A DNA stretch of 38,803 nucleotides from a virus. Positions 31,183 through 38,803 of the stretch are shown one piece after another. A model generated the notes under the pieces. The model was not told where the DNA came from, made no database searches, and worked only from the letters and a program-made list of their open reading frames with translations. Position 1 is the stretch's first letter. Every line of letters starts with the position of its first letter. The DNA lies in IMG/VR virus record IMGVR_UViG_3300030105_000473, positions 1 to 38,803 of that record. The stretch is one strand, 5' to 3'. A program made the position numbers and the translations under genes.

Positions 31183-31214
31183 CGAACAATCTATTTAACC
31201 AAAGGAGCAACAGT

Positions 31215-31808
31215 ATGTCAGCGACTACTGAAGCATTTGGCTTCCGCGCTTCCTACCACAATAGTGGTCGAATCACGGCGAAAGCCTACACCATTGCCAG
31301 CGGATACGCCCAAAACGTATTCTCAGGAGACCCAGTAAAACTAGTAGATACTGGTGTTATTCAATTAGCTACATCCAACGGCCAACGTGGTGGTACAGTT
31401 AACGGTATTAGTAATTTAGGTATTTTTGCAGGCGTTCAATATGATGACGCACTTGGCAAGCCTACTTTATCTCCGTTCTGGCCAGCTAGTGCCACAGCAA
31501 CAAATATTATCGCTTTCGTTTATGACGATCCAGAGACAATTTTTGATGTTGAGTATCCTAACCCAGCGCCAGGAACTACTGTTCAGACTGCTGTCGGCGA
31601 AGAATGTGATTGGGTTCCAAGCGCTCCAGGTGGATCAACTGCAACTGGTCTATCAAGCACTGTCCTTACTGCTATCCAAGCTACCTCTGGTCAATATCAG
31701 ATCACAGGTGTTGCGGGTGGTCCCAATAACCTAATTACAGATGCATTTGTAAAGGTGTCAGTTCGTATAAACGAGCACCAGTACAAAGCCGCTGTTAACT
31801 CAGTATAG
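31215..31808 (+). CDS. Putative capsid decoration protein (197 aa)
   Basis: Starts MSATTEAFGFRASYHNSGRI behind AAAGGAG. It is beta-rich and low in charge, with GYAQNVFSGDPVKLVDTG, GIFAGVQYDD and YDDPETIFDVEYP. The arrangement (F..GDPV.L..TG.I....N...G.F.GV.Y.D) resembles head decoration or stabilisation proteins encoded directly before the major capsid gene. Function inferred from position and composition. Confidence 0.65.
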   Translation: MSATTEAFGFRASYHNSGRITAKAYTIASGYAQNVFSGDPVKLVDTGVIQLATSNGQRGGTVNGISNLGIFAGVQYDDALGKPTLSPFWPASATATNIIAFVYDDPETIFDVEYPNPAPGTTVQTAVGEECDWVPSAPGGSTATGLSSTVLTAIQATSGQYQITGVAGGPNNLITDAFVKVSVRINEHQYKAAVNSV

Positions 31809-31820
31809 GAGGTCTGAAAA

Positions 31821-32735
31821 ATGGCTACTCCCATGAGAAGTACAGACTTTCGTTCGGTTGTTGAACCAATCCTTAACGAAGTCTTTGATGGCGTTTATGA
31901 TCAACGAGCTGACGAATGGAAGCAAGTTTTCCGTGAGCAAAAAGGCATTCCACGCAACTACCACGAAGAACCCGTTCTTTATGGCTTTGGCGCGGCTCCT
32001 GAGCTTCCAGATGGTATGGCAGTTACATATCAATCCGGTGGTATCTTGTTTGTGCAGCGTTATCTTTACCACGTTTATGGCCTTGCGTTTGCATTGACCA
32101 AAGTGTTGGTTGAAGATGGTGACCATATCCGTATCGGTCAGACTTACGCCAAGCACTTGGCTCAGTCTTTGATTGAGACAAAAGAAACCTTAACTGCCAA
32201 TGTATTGAATCGTGCGTTTAACGCAGCATTCGTTGGTGGCGATGGTCGTTCTTTGACTAACACTGCTCACCCAATTGTGCAAGGTAATTTCAGCAACCAG
32301 CTTACTACTGCTGCTGTTCTGTCTCAGACTTCACTTGAGCAGATGCTCATTCAAATCCGCAACGCTGTTGACAATAACGGCAAGCGTATTCGTTTGACTC
32401 CAACTCAGATCATCACTGGACCAAGTAATGTTTTCCAAGCGGAAACTTTGCTTAAATCAGTATTGAAGTCTGGAACAGCTGACAACGACATTAACCCTAT
32501 TAAATCAATGGGTCTATTGTCAGATGGTCAAGCCAATATGTCTCGCATTACTTCTAACACCGCATGGTGGGTACAGACTGACGCACCTGAAGGCTTAAAG
32601 CTTCTAATGCGCCGTGGTCTTGAGAAGTCTATGGAAGGCGACTTTGCAACTGACTCAATGCGCTATAAGGCGACTGAGCGTTACACTGTAGGCTGGACTG
32701 ATCCTCGTGCAGTGTTTGGTACACCAGGCGTATAA
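31821..32735 (+). CDS. Major capsid protein
   Basis: A 304-residue protein starting MATPMRSTDFRSVVEPILNE behind AGGAGG. Elements consistent with an HK97-fold capsid subunit: an N-terminal helical region, an extended loop region (VTYQSGGILFVQRYLYHVYG), the long spine helix (YAKHLAQSLIETKETLTANV) and FNAAFVGGDGRSLTNTAHP. The P-domain and end read KATERYTVGWTDPRAVFGTP. It resembles the gpT-like capsid group. Position after scaffold and strong translation signal fit the most abundant virion protein. Two RNA hairpins follow the stop. Confidence 0.85.
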   Translation: MATPMRSTDFRSVVEPILNEVFDGVYDQRADEWKQVFREQKGIPRNYHEEPVLYGFGAAPELPDGMAVTYQSGGILFVQRYLYHVYGLAFALTKVLVEDGDHIRIGQTYAKHLAQSLIETKETLTANVLNRAFNAAFVGGDGRSLTNTAHPIVQGNFSNQLTTAAVLSQTSLEQMLIQIRNAVDNNGKRIRLTPTQIITGPSNVFQAETLLKSVLKSGTADNDINPIKSMGLLSDGQANMSRITSNTAWWVQTDAPEGLKLLMRRGLEKSMEGDFATDSMRYKATERYTVGWTDPRAVFGTPGV

Positions 32736-32747
32736 GTAAGTACCGTT

Positions 32748-32780
32748 CCTAACTTTGGTTGATCCCCTTCCAAAGTTAGG
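32748..32780 (+). terminator. Hairpin after capsid gene
   Basis: CCTAACTTTGG and CCAAAGTTAGG form an 11-bp perfect stem with an 11-base loop, 12 bases after the capsid stop. The downstream GACAATTAATG is not a proper T-tract, so this may be a processing or stability hairpin rather than an efficient terminator. Confidence 0.55.
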
Positions 32781-32790
32781 GACAATTAAT

Positions 32791-32836
32791 GTTGCTGACA
32801 GCTTCGGCTGACGACATGCAGACAGCAACCTCTTTT
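32791..32836 (+). terminator. Second hairpin with nested UUCG stem and T-rich tail
   Basis: GTTGCTG (32791-32797) pairs with CAGCAAC (32823-32829), followed by CTCTTTT. Nested inside is CAGC-TTCG-GCTG (32799-32810), a stable UUCG tetraloop. With the preceding 11-bp hairpin it forms a compact structured block between the capsid gene and the next gene. A partial terminator limiting read-through is the simplest reading. Confidence 0.5.
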
Positions 32837-32859
32837 AACTCGCATGTGAGGATTTTATC

Positions 32860-33342
32860 ATGGCTAATACAACTTTTTCTGGACCAGTAACTTCGACCAA
32901 CGGATTTATTGGCAATTTAACCGGTAACGTAACCGGTAACGTAACGGGCAGCATCAGCGGCGGTAAGATAGTTAATCCTACCTATTCGCATGTAGCTGTA
33001 ACAGCAAACTCTACTGCCACACTGACGGCAGATAAGGTTGCTTCAGGATACATCACCTCTACTTCGGCTGCTGCCACTACTCTAACATTGCCTACTGGTA
33101 CCTTATTGGGTACAAAGTTAGGCGCATCAAAGGGTACAGTGTTTGACTTGTACATTGATAACACCGCAGGTGCTAACGTAGTAACTATCGCAGTTGCCAC
33201 AAATGGTATTATATCAGCCCTAGGTGCTGCCGTTGCTGCCAGTGCTGGTCTTAAAACAATTCCTGCTGGCGTGACTGGTCAAGCTAAATTTACTCTTATG
33301 TTCTCTAGCGCGACAGCGTACACGTTTACTCGTGTTGCATAG
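32860..33342 (+). CDS. Fibre/decoration-like structural protein (160 aa)
   Basis: Starts MANTTFSGPVTSTNGFIGNL, then the repeat GNLTGNVTGNVTGSISG, a pattern common in phage fibre shafts. The rest is Thr/Ala/Val-rich and beta-structured, ending TGQAKFTLMFSSATAYTFTRV. Likely a trimeric surface protein of the head or a fibre. TGAGG lies upstream. The role on the virion is inferred. Confidence 0.65.
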   Translation: MANTTFSGPVTSTNGFIGNLTGNVTGNVTGSISGGKIVNPTYSHVAVTANSTATLTADKVASGYITSTSAAATTLTLPTGTLLGTKLGASKGTVFDLYIDNTAGANVVTIAVATNGIISALGAAVAASAGLKTIPAGVTGQAKFTLMFSSATAYTFTRVA

Positions 33343-33367
33343 GTTTTTGAGCTTAGAGGAGTAAATT

Positions 33368-34015
33368 ATGCGTCCAGTTAAAATAGGTGCATTGACGCCA
33401 ACAGGTGTTTCCCCAATCTGGTTCAATGGGAACGGACTGACGAGTACCGGTGCGGCGGTTGCCGTACAAACAACCAGCACATTTGATGGGCTTGCTCATA
33501 GAGTTACATTGACCGCTCCCGTTCAGGCCACCTTGGCAGGTATTGCATTCACTATTGTTGGGACTAACGCCAATGGCGTTGCCCAGACTGAAGTGATCGC
33601 AGCTGGGCCTGCAAGCGGAGCAACAGTGAGTAGCACTCAGTTCTTTCTTACTGTTGAAACTATACAGCCTAGCGCCACTATGGCTACTAAAGTATTATCG
33701 GTAGGTTTATTGTCTGAAGCTGTCGGTTACTGGGTCAATCTAGAAAACACGATGTCTGCCCCGATGGTTATGGTTGGCGTTACTGGAACGATAAATTATA
33801 GCGTTTTTCAAACTCCTGCGAATATCTTTGATGCTTCAGAGCGAGATGCAGTCTATACGTCTATCGGAATGCCAATTACTGGCCTTGCCGCCGCTACAGC
33901 TAATGCTTTGGCTGCAGGTGGCGAAAGTTGTCGAGCGATTATGCTTAGAGTTAACTCATTCACTGCTGGCGCGACCATCACGGTGTACATCAACAACTCA
34001 GGTGGAGGTTACTGA
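33368..34015 (+). CDS. Beta-rich structural protein (215 aa)
   Basis: Starts MRPVKIGALTPTGVSPIWFN behind AGAGGAG. It is Thr/Ala/Val/Gly-rich with almost no charge, as in Ig-like or jelly-roll virion proteins (FTIVGTNANGVAQTEVIAAG, TITVYINNSGGGY). No Cys clusters or enzymatic motifs. Likely head or tail decoration. It ends in a TGATG overlap with the next gene. Confidence 0.6.
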   Translation: MRPVKIGALTPTGVSPIWFNGNGLTSTGAAVAVQTTSTFDGLAHRVTLTAPVQATLAGIAFTIVGTNANGVAQTEVIAAGPASGATVSSTQFFLTVETIQPSATMATKVLSVGLLSEAVGYWVNLENTMSAPMVMVGVTGTINYSVFQTPANIFDASERDAVYTSIGMPITGLAAATANALAAGGESCRAIMLRVNSFTAGATITVYINNSGGGY

Positions 34016-34302
34016 TGACTATTAAATATGTCAAAGATTTTAACTTCCCTTCTGACTTTGGCTTTACAAAGTCTGCAGCACCAGCGAAAATGAGTCGTGG
34101 CGGCATGAGAAACCTCCGTGATGAAGAATCTCGTGTTATTAGTAATCAAGATAATGCAGCTGATGAAATGCGCCGGGTTGAAGGGCGTAGATCAAATGAC
34201 GCTGCAGAGCGAAAAGACAAACGTGCCCAGATGGCTCGTGTCGGATCGCGTGAAAGAAACGCTCGTGATGAGATGACTCGATTGCGTAGAGAAAGTAAAT
34301 AG
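34015..34302 (+). CDS. Charged hypothetical protein (95 aa)
   Basis: Starts MTIKYVKDFNFPSDFGFTKS. The C-terminal two thirds is an Arg/Asp/Glu-rich helix (MRRVEGRRSNDAAERKDKRA). It contains MSRGGM, a variant of the A-x-GG motif found in other late proteins here. Co-translated with the upstream gene. Family unknown. Confidence 0.6.
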   Translation: MTIKYVKDFNFPSDFGFTKSAAPAKMSRGGMRNLRDEESRVISNQDNAADEMRRVEGRRSNDAAERKDKRAQMARVGSRERNARDEMTRLRRESK

Positions 34303-34312
34303 GAGATATGAC

Positions 34313-34516
34313 ATGAAGACTAAAGGTTACTCAAAAGGCGGCATGAAGACTAAAGGCTATGCCAAAGGTGGCATGAAAACCAAAGGCGGCATGAAAACCA
34401 AAGGTTATGCTAAAGGCGGCATGGCAACTAAAGGTTCTGCTAAGGGCGGTAAAACTAAAAGTTCTGATGCATTATCAGGGTTTACTAAAATGGGCACCAT
34501 GAAGAACAGCTGGTAA
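34313..34516 (+). CDS. KGG-repeat basic protein (67 aa)
   Basis: Made of six or so imperfect repeats of MKTKGY(S/A)KGG (MKTKGYSKGG, MKTKGYAKGG, MKTKGG, MKTKGYAKGG, MATKGSAKGG), ending SGFTKMGTMKNSW. Nearly one third Lys and one third Gly; disordered and very basic. The repeats match those of the gene at 28623, so the two are related or exchange repeats. The DNA repeats (ATGAAGACTAAAGGYT) could slip and vary in copy number. Possibly DNA condensation or capsid-interior binding. Confidence 0.72.
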   Translation: MKTKGYSKGGMKTKGYAKGGMKTKGGMKTKGYAKGGMATKGSAKGGKTKSSDALSGFTKMGTMKNSW

Positions 34517-34585
34517 AAATACCACACTTCATAGGGTTTGCTGTATCAGCACTCCATACTATCTACATTAATATGGAATTGTTAT

Positions 34586-35596
34586 ATGGCTTATTCTGGC
34601 AACATCGGAATTAAAACATTTAATGCACTGAAAGTGGTAGATCACGCTTTCCGTAGATGTCGCCTGCCTGCTCAAGCAATAACTTCAGAGATGCAAGAGT
34701 ACGCTCTTGATTCTCTGACATTTATGCTTGATGAGCTGGCCAACATAAGGACACCATCTTGGTGTATAGAGCAGCAAATACTGCCTTTGTACGAAAACAA
34801 TCAGATTGTGACGCTTCCAAAAGGCACAATTGACGTTTTAAACCTTAATTTAAATGTTCTTCAAGAGCTAAGTGGCGCTGTCACATCTACAAATACCTCT
34901 TATTTAGTTAATTTCACCACTCCAACTATTGTCAATTTCATTGGAATTAAATGGTCTGCAACGTCTATTCCAGTCACTTTTCAGACTAGTTCAGACAATG
35001 CTGCTTGGACTACGGTAGGAACTTCGACCAGCATCAACTTATCAACTAATGCGACAGCAGTGGCTGGCAACATTACTTGGACTCAAATTAATGGCGCTTT
35101 AGCCAAGCAATACTTTAGAATCGTGCCAACTGATGGCGCTTCTACTATTTCTTCTACCACAATTACTTTAGGCAATATGCCTCAAGCGATCCCTCTTGGT
35201 CTATTGAGCAGAGATAATTATGTTAATCAAAGTAATTTAGTCTTTTCTGGTCGCCCAAGCAGCTTTTACTACCAGCGTGATTTGCCAGAACCTGTGGTTA
35301 ATTTATGGCCAGCACCCAATGCAGCTTCTGAAAAGTTTCAATTGGTACTCTGGCGACATCGTCAAATCATGGATACAGACAACTTACAGCAACAAGTTGA
35401 GATACCTAACCGCTGGATGGAAGCCATTATTAATGGGTTGGCTGCTAGGGTTTGCGCTGAAACACCTTCTGCTGATGCTCAACTTATGCCAATGCTTGAA
35501 GCTAGAGCTGCAGCAAGCGTACAACGTGCTTGGGACGGAGACAACGATGGATCTGCAATTCAGATTAACCCAGGGATAGGAGCATACACTGCGTGA
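34586..35596 (+). CDS. Head-to-tail connector (P22 gp4-like) with discoidin-like insert
   Basis: A 336-residue protein starting MAYSGNIGIKTFNALKVVDH; the ATG at 34586 has GGAA upstream and avoids an improbable hydrophobic leader from 34538. The N-terminal helical part (ITSEMQEYALDSLTFMLDEL) and the C-terminal part (FYYQRDLPEPVVNLWPAPNA, LVLWRHRQIMDTDNL, AIINGLAARVCAE) resemble P22 gp4-like tail accessory factors. Between them, about residues 95-195, is a beta-rich insert (FIGIKWSATSIPVTFQTSSD, AWTTVGTS, QYFRIVPTDG) like an F5/8-type C (discoidin) fold. It ends in a GTGA overlap with the next gene. Confidence 0.75.
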   Translation: MAYSGNIGIKTFNALKVVDHAFRRCRLPAQAITSEMQEYALDSLTFMLDELANIRTPSWCIEQQILPLYENNQIVTLPKGTIDVLNLNLNVLQELSGAVTSTNTSYLVNFTTPTIVNFIGIKWSATSIPVTFQTSSDNAAWTTVGTSTSINLSTNATAVAGNITWTQINGALAKQYFRIVPTDGASTISSTTITLGNMPQAIPLGLLSRDNYVNQSNLVFSGRPSSFYYQRDLPEPVVNLWPAPNAASEKFQLVLWRHRQIMDTDNLQQQVEIPNRWMEAIINGLAARVCAETPSADAQLMPMLEARAAASVQRAWDGDNDGSAIQINPGIGAYTA

Positions 35597-35898
35597 GCAT
35601 CTATCTAGATCCGAGAGGGCAACCTACATTCGGTATAGCAATATGTGCTAGATGCTCATGTAAGTTCTTACTGGCCGAACTTTCTCCTGATCCAAACTTT
35701 CCTGGGCTGATGGTGTGTGAGGCTGATAAAGACAGATTAGATCCTTATTTGCTTCCTCCTAGACGCCCGGATCAAATAGTTTTACCATTTAACAGACCAG
35801 ATACTAGTGTGACTACGCGACCATCTGGAGTCATTCAAGAAGCTGGCGATGAATTTATCGTTACTGAAGATGGCAACAAGTTTCTGAGGATGAATTAA
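35593..35898 (+). CDS. CxxC small virion-region protein (101 aa)
   Basis: Starts with GTG in a GTGA overlap with the connector stop. ICARCSCKFLLAELSPDPNF, then PGLMVCEADKDRLDPY and PPRRPDQIVLPFNRPD. The C-x2-C-x-C plus later C may bind zinc. This type of protein is repeatedly found right after the connector gene in environmental podovirus-like genomes. Its role is unknown. Confidence 0.72.
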   Translation: MSIYLDPRGQPTFGIAICARCSCKFLLAELSPDPNFPGLMVCEADKDRLDPYLLPPRRPDQIVLPFNRPDTSVTTRPSGVIQEAGDEFIVTEDGNKFLRMN

Positions 35899-37893
35899 AT
35901 GACAATTGATGTGCCCAGTAATTTAATACCCAGTAGGGTAACTCAGCTACCTAATGCGCCAGTGGCATCGCCAGATGGTCTTTTGCTTTTCACTTATCAA
36001 GGTGTCAGCTATCAGATTCGTGCTGGCGATCTTCTTGAAGTAACGGGTGTTCCAACTACTCGTCAAGTTATTGCTGGGACTGGAATGACAGGTGGTGGTC
36101 AATTATCTTCCAACGTGACTTTGAGTGTCGCCAATGGCGGTATAGGAACTACTCAGCTTGCCGCTAGTGGCGCTACAGCTGGAACTTATGGTAATGGCAC
36201 CAATATACCCGTTGTTACTATAGACGCTACTGGAAGGATCACAGGGGTTAGTACAGTGCCTGCGACTGTTGTAGGTGTTCCTACAAGTAGGCAGGTTATT
36301 GCTGGGGCTGGTTTAGAAGGCGGTGGTAACCTTAACGCTAATGTCACTTTAACCGCAGATTTTGAAGATACTGCGCCATTGACTGGGACTACTAGTGGAT
36401 CAGCAGGTTCTTCTAACGAACTATCAAGAGGTGATCATAGACATCCTCCTGTAGATTTAAGCAGTGCTAGTCAGATTGACGGCACATTACCTATCAATCA
36501 AGGTGGTACAGGCCGAGCTAATAATTCTGTTCCGGGCGGCATTGCCTATGGCGGTGGTAATCAAATAGCCCTAGGTCCAGCAGGTTTAAATGGTCAGGTA
36601 TTAATTTCTGGAGGCTCAAGTACGCCAACGTGGGGATCTGCACTAATCGTAGCGGATCAGCCTGCAAACTTGGTTTACGCAGGTCCAGCTTCCGGAGCAA
36701 ATGCCGCAACTCTTTTCCGCTCATTAGTTAGTGCTGATTTGCCAGCGTCTGGAGTGACCGCTGGAACTTATGGATCGGCCAGCTTAATACCAGTCGTTAC
36801 AGTTAACGCTAAAGGTGTGGTTACTGGCGTAACAACGACTGCCTTTACCACAGGGTTAACTTACCAAGGTGCTTGGAATGCATCAACTAACAACCCAACC
36901 TTATCGTCAGGTACAGGAACAAACGGGCATTATTATATAACTAGCGTTGCAGGAAACACTAATCTAAATGGTATAACTGATTGGCAGGTTGGCGACTGGG
37001 CTGTGTTTAATGGCACAGTGTGGCAGAAATTAGACCAATCCAACACTGTAGTATCAGTAAACGGACAAACTGGTGCCGTTAACCTAACCCAGATAGCAAA
37101 CGTAGCAGGTGGCGCAGCCAACCGAATAGTTTATAACACCGGAGCTAACTCCAGCGGATTCATAGTCGCACCTTCAAGCGCAGACACTTTCTTGAAATGG
37201 AATGGTAGTGCATTTGTTTGGCAGACCGCTGTGTCATCTGCAGTTACCAGCTTTAGTGGAGGATCTACTGGATTAACTCCTAGTTCTGGAACAACAGGCG
37301 ATATCACCCTTGCAGGTACTCTTGCAGTCGGTAATGGTGGTACGGGTGTTACTACTGGGACAGGATCTGGGGCCAATGTTCTTAACACCAGCCCGACTCT
37401 TACTACTCCAGTGTTGAGCGGTATAACAAGCACTGCCAGTGGTGATATGCAGTTTAACCCAGCTACTCAAACGATAGTAGTTAGAGGTGGTGGGTCAAAT
37501 GAAGGTGCAATTAAGCTGAATTGTTCAGCAAATAGTCATGGTCAGACGATTACAGCACAACCACATTCAGCTTCTGTTACCAATGAAATGCTTCTACCAG
37601 CAGGAGCTAGTTCAACCTTAGTAAGTCGAGTATCTACTGACACATTAACCAACAAGACGATAAACGGAAGCAATAATACGCTAACCAATGTAAGCTTGAC
37701 CGCAGGTGTCACAGGCACATTACCAGTAGCCAATGGTGGCACTGGGGCAACTTCTTTAGCTGCCAACAACATAATTCTGGGTAATGGTACTTCTGCTGTT
37801 CAAGTTCTTGCCCCATCTACCGCTGGAAACATACTAATATCAAATGGTACAACATGGTTGTCTACTACGGGTGTGTCTGGCGGTACTTTTTAA
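35899..37893 (+). CDS. Tail fibre protein, repeat-rich (664 aa)
   Basis: The N-terminal about 45 residues (RVTQLPNAPVASPDGLLLF) probably anchor to the tail. Then come two copies of GVPT(T/S)RQVIAG with GGG-x-L-x-x-NVTL, two of ATAGTYG/TAGTYG-x(n)-IPVVT(I/V), and several GTL(P/A)-x(3)-GGTG units typical of trimeric beta-helical fibre shafts. LSRGDHRHPPVDLS carries an HxH motif, as in metal-binding collars of T4-like long fibres. It ends GTTWLSTTGVSGGTF without an obvious receptor-binding domain, so the tip is probably on a following protein. Confidence 0.82.
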   Translation: MTIDVPSNLIPSRVTQLPNAPVASPDGLLLFTYQGVSYQIRAGDLLEVTGVPTTRQVIAGTGMTGGGQLSSNVTLSVANGGIGTTQLAASGATAGTYGNGTNIPVVTIDATGRITGVSTVPATVVGVPTSRQVIAGAGLEGGGNLNANVTLTADFEDTAPLTGTTSGSAGSSNELSRGDHRHPPVDLSSASQIDGTLPINQGGTGRANNSVPGGIAYGGGNQIALGPAGLNGQVLISGGSSTPTWGSALIVADQPANLVYAGPASGANAATLFRSLVSADLPASGVTAGTYGSASLIPVVTVNAKGVVTGVTTTAFTTGLTYQGAWNASTNNPTLSSGTGTNGHYYITSVAGNTNLNGITDWQVGDWAVFNGTVWQKLDQSNTVVSVNGQTGAVNLTQIANVAGGAANRIVYNTGANSSGFIVAPSSADTFLKWNGSAFVWQTAVSSAVTSFSGGSTGLTPSSGTTGDITLAGTLAVGNGGTGVTTGTGSGANVLNTSPTLTTPVLSGITSTASGDMQFNPATQTIVVRGGGSNEGAIKLNCSANSHGQTITAQPHSASVTNEMLLPAGASSTLVSRVSTDTLTNKTINGSNNTLTNVSLTAGVTGTLPVANGGTGATSLAANNIILGNGTSAVQVLAPSTAGNILISNGTTWLSTTGVSGGTF

Positions 37894-37923
37894 TGTTATT
37901 CTTAACACTTAGCGGAGGCTGAA

Positions 37924-38730
37924 ATGGCTGCAACAGGATTCACACCGATTCAACTATATCGCACAGCGACTGCGTCAGCTGTTCCTGCGGCTGCAAAATT
38001 AGCAGATGGTGAGTTAGCGATCAACACCAATGATGGTAAATTGTTCTTTAAGAACTCCAGCGGTGCAGTCACTCAGATTGCATCAACTGGCGGTAGCACT
38101 GGAACAGTAAGCTCGGTTGGTGGCACAGGAACAGTAAACGGTATATCACTTTCCGGAACTGTAACTACTACAGGTAACTTAACACTTGGCGGTACATTGT
38201 CAGGTGTTAATCTAACATCCCAAGTTACTGGTGTACTTCCAGTGGCTAATGGTGGTACAGGTTCATCGAGCGGAGTCTACTTACCATTATCGGGTGGTGC
38301 GATGACGGGAGCCATAACGACTAACTCGACATTCGATGGGCGTGATGTGGCTGCTGATGGTGTGACTGCTGATGCGGCATTACCCAAAGCGGGCGGTGCG
38401 CTATCAGGGAATGTTACAAATACATCAACAGGTTCGCTTCAAGTGTCTCAAGGAAGTACCGCTCAGCGTGATGGCGGTACAGCAGTAGGTCGCTTACGTT
38501 ATAACTCTACGACAGCTGGTTTTGAAGGTTATACCGCAGCAGGATGGGGTGAGATTGGTGGAGGTGGACCGAGCTTAGGCACTGATTCTATAATTAGGAC
38601 TAATGCTAAAGTTATAGCCGAAAACATCACGTTTGCTGGCAACGAAAACGGTAGTACCGTGGGGCCTGTGACTGTTAATAATAATTTCACAGTAACCGTC
38701 ACAAACGGTTCAACGTGGGTCATTCTTTAA
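37924..38730 (+). CDS. Tail fibre / tip protein (268 aa)
   Basis: Starts MAATGFTPIQLYRTATASAV behind GGAGG. ADGELAINTNDGKLFFKNSS is a common attachment module of phage fibres. GVLPVANGGTG links to the upstream fibre repeats, and YLPLSGGAMTGAITT is a second standard shaft motif. The C-terminal SIIRTNAKVIAENITFAGNE and FTVTVTNGSTWVIL end resembles a small terminal domain shared by many environmental phage tail proteins. It probably assembles with or extends the upstream fibre. Confidence 0.8.
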   Translation: MAATGFTPIQLYRTATASAVPAAAKLADGELAINTNDGKLFFKNSSGAVTQIASTGGSTGTVSSVGGTGTVNGISLSGTVTTTGNLTLGGTLSGVNLTSQVTGVLPVANGGTGSSSGVYLPLSGGAMTGAITTNSTFDGRDVAADGVTADAALPKAGGALSGNVTNTSTGSLQVSQGSTAQRDGGTAVGRLRYNSTTAGFEGYTAAGWGEIGGGGPSLGTDSIIRTNAKVIAENITFAGNENGSTVGPVTVNNNFTVTVTNGSTWVIL

Positions 38731-38739
38731 GGAACTATT

Positions 38740-38803
38740 ATGCCAATTACAGTTAAAAATTCAGCAGGCGGTGGAGTGACTTTAGATTCCTCAACCTCAT
38801 CAA
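38740..38803 (+). CDS. Next late gene, cut by window end
   Basis: MPITVKNSAGGGVTLDSSTS is encoded from an ATG with AAGGA 7 bases upstream and stays open to the window edge. Gly/Ser/Thr-rich start suggests another tail or fibre protein. Only 21 codons are visible. Confidence 0.6.
   Translation, partial: MPITVKNSAGGGVTLDSSTSS

Noticed and set aside
34538-34585. N-terminal extension of the connector (MLYQHSILST...)
   Set aside because: No ribosome binding site and atypical sequence; the ATG at 34586 has a site and gives the expected N-terminus.
1-38803. tRNA or rRNA genes
   Set aside because: No convincing cloverleaf or rRNA-like segment was seen by eye; a dedicated search was not possible.

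Overview
The window is most of a tailed double-stranded DNA phage genome (Caudoviricetes), probably from an aquatic proteobacterial host. It carries a terminase pair, portal, scaffold, capsid protein and tail fibres, and genes are packed with ATGA and TAATG overlaps. I see no tape-measure, tail-tube, sheath or integrase gene. A P22-gp4-like connector and large putative internal virion proteins point to podovirus-like architecture. Ribosome binding sites are AGGAG-type. There is no DNA polymerase, RNA polymerase or tRNA gene in the window. Both ends cut through plus-strand late genes, so the genome is probably circular or circularly permuted, with a short stretch missing between position 38803 and position 1. 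The host assignment is inference.

There are two opposed transcription units. From a divergent control region at about 14945-15068, a minus-strand early/middle operon runs leftward to about 4874. In order it encodes a Sak4-like ATPase, a small unknown protein, a DUF669-type protein (putative ssDNA binding), a Cas4-like PD-(D/E)XK nuclease, a C5-cytosine methyltransferase whose gene overlaps a second 407-codon frame, a PAPS-reductase-like protein, an SF2 helicase, a Cys-rich small protein, a VRR-NUC nuclease, then a string of small unknown genes, a HAD-like phosphatase and a SleB-type cell-wall hydrolase. An internal promoter with a 14-bp palindrome lies before the small-gene block.

The plus-strand unit starts with a small HTH regulator and a Toprim-primase/RepA-type helicase. 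Next comes a dense GTAC inverted-repeat cluster (candidate origin), then terS, terL and a 1881-residue polyvalent protein containing an ADP-ribosyltransferase-like domain and an internal duplication. The head genes follow: portal, several small proteins, a GroES-like co-chaperonin, scaffold and capsid proteins. After these come decoration/fibre-like proteins, a head-tail connector with a discoidin-like insert, and tail fibres up to the right end. The left end resumes with two large putative internal virion proteins and the lysis region: a C-terminally membrane-anchored protein and a T4-type lysozyme. These meet the minus operon tail to tail.

The observations most worth a second look are the dual-frame methyltransferase locus, the duplicated ART-bearing polyvalent protein, an A-x-G-G motif shared by several late-gene products, the GTAC repeat cluster, and a 75-codon open frame overlapping the 3' end of the second virion gene without a normal start codon.
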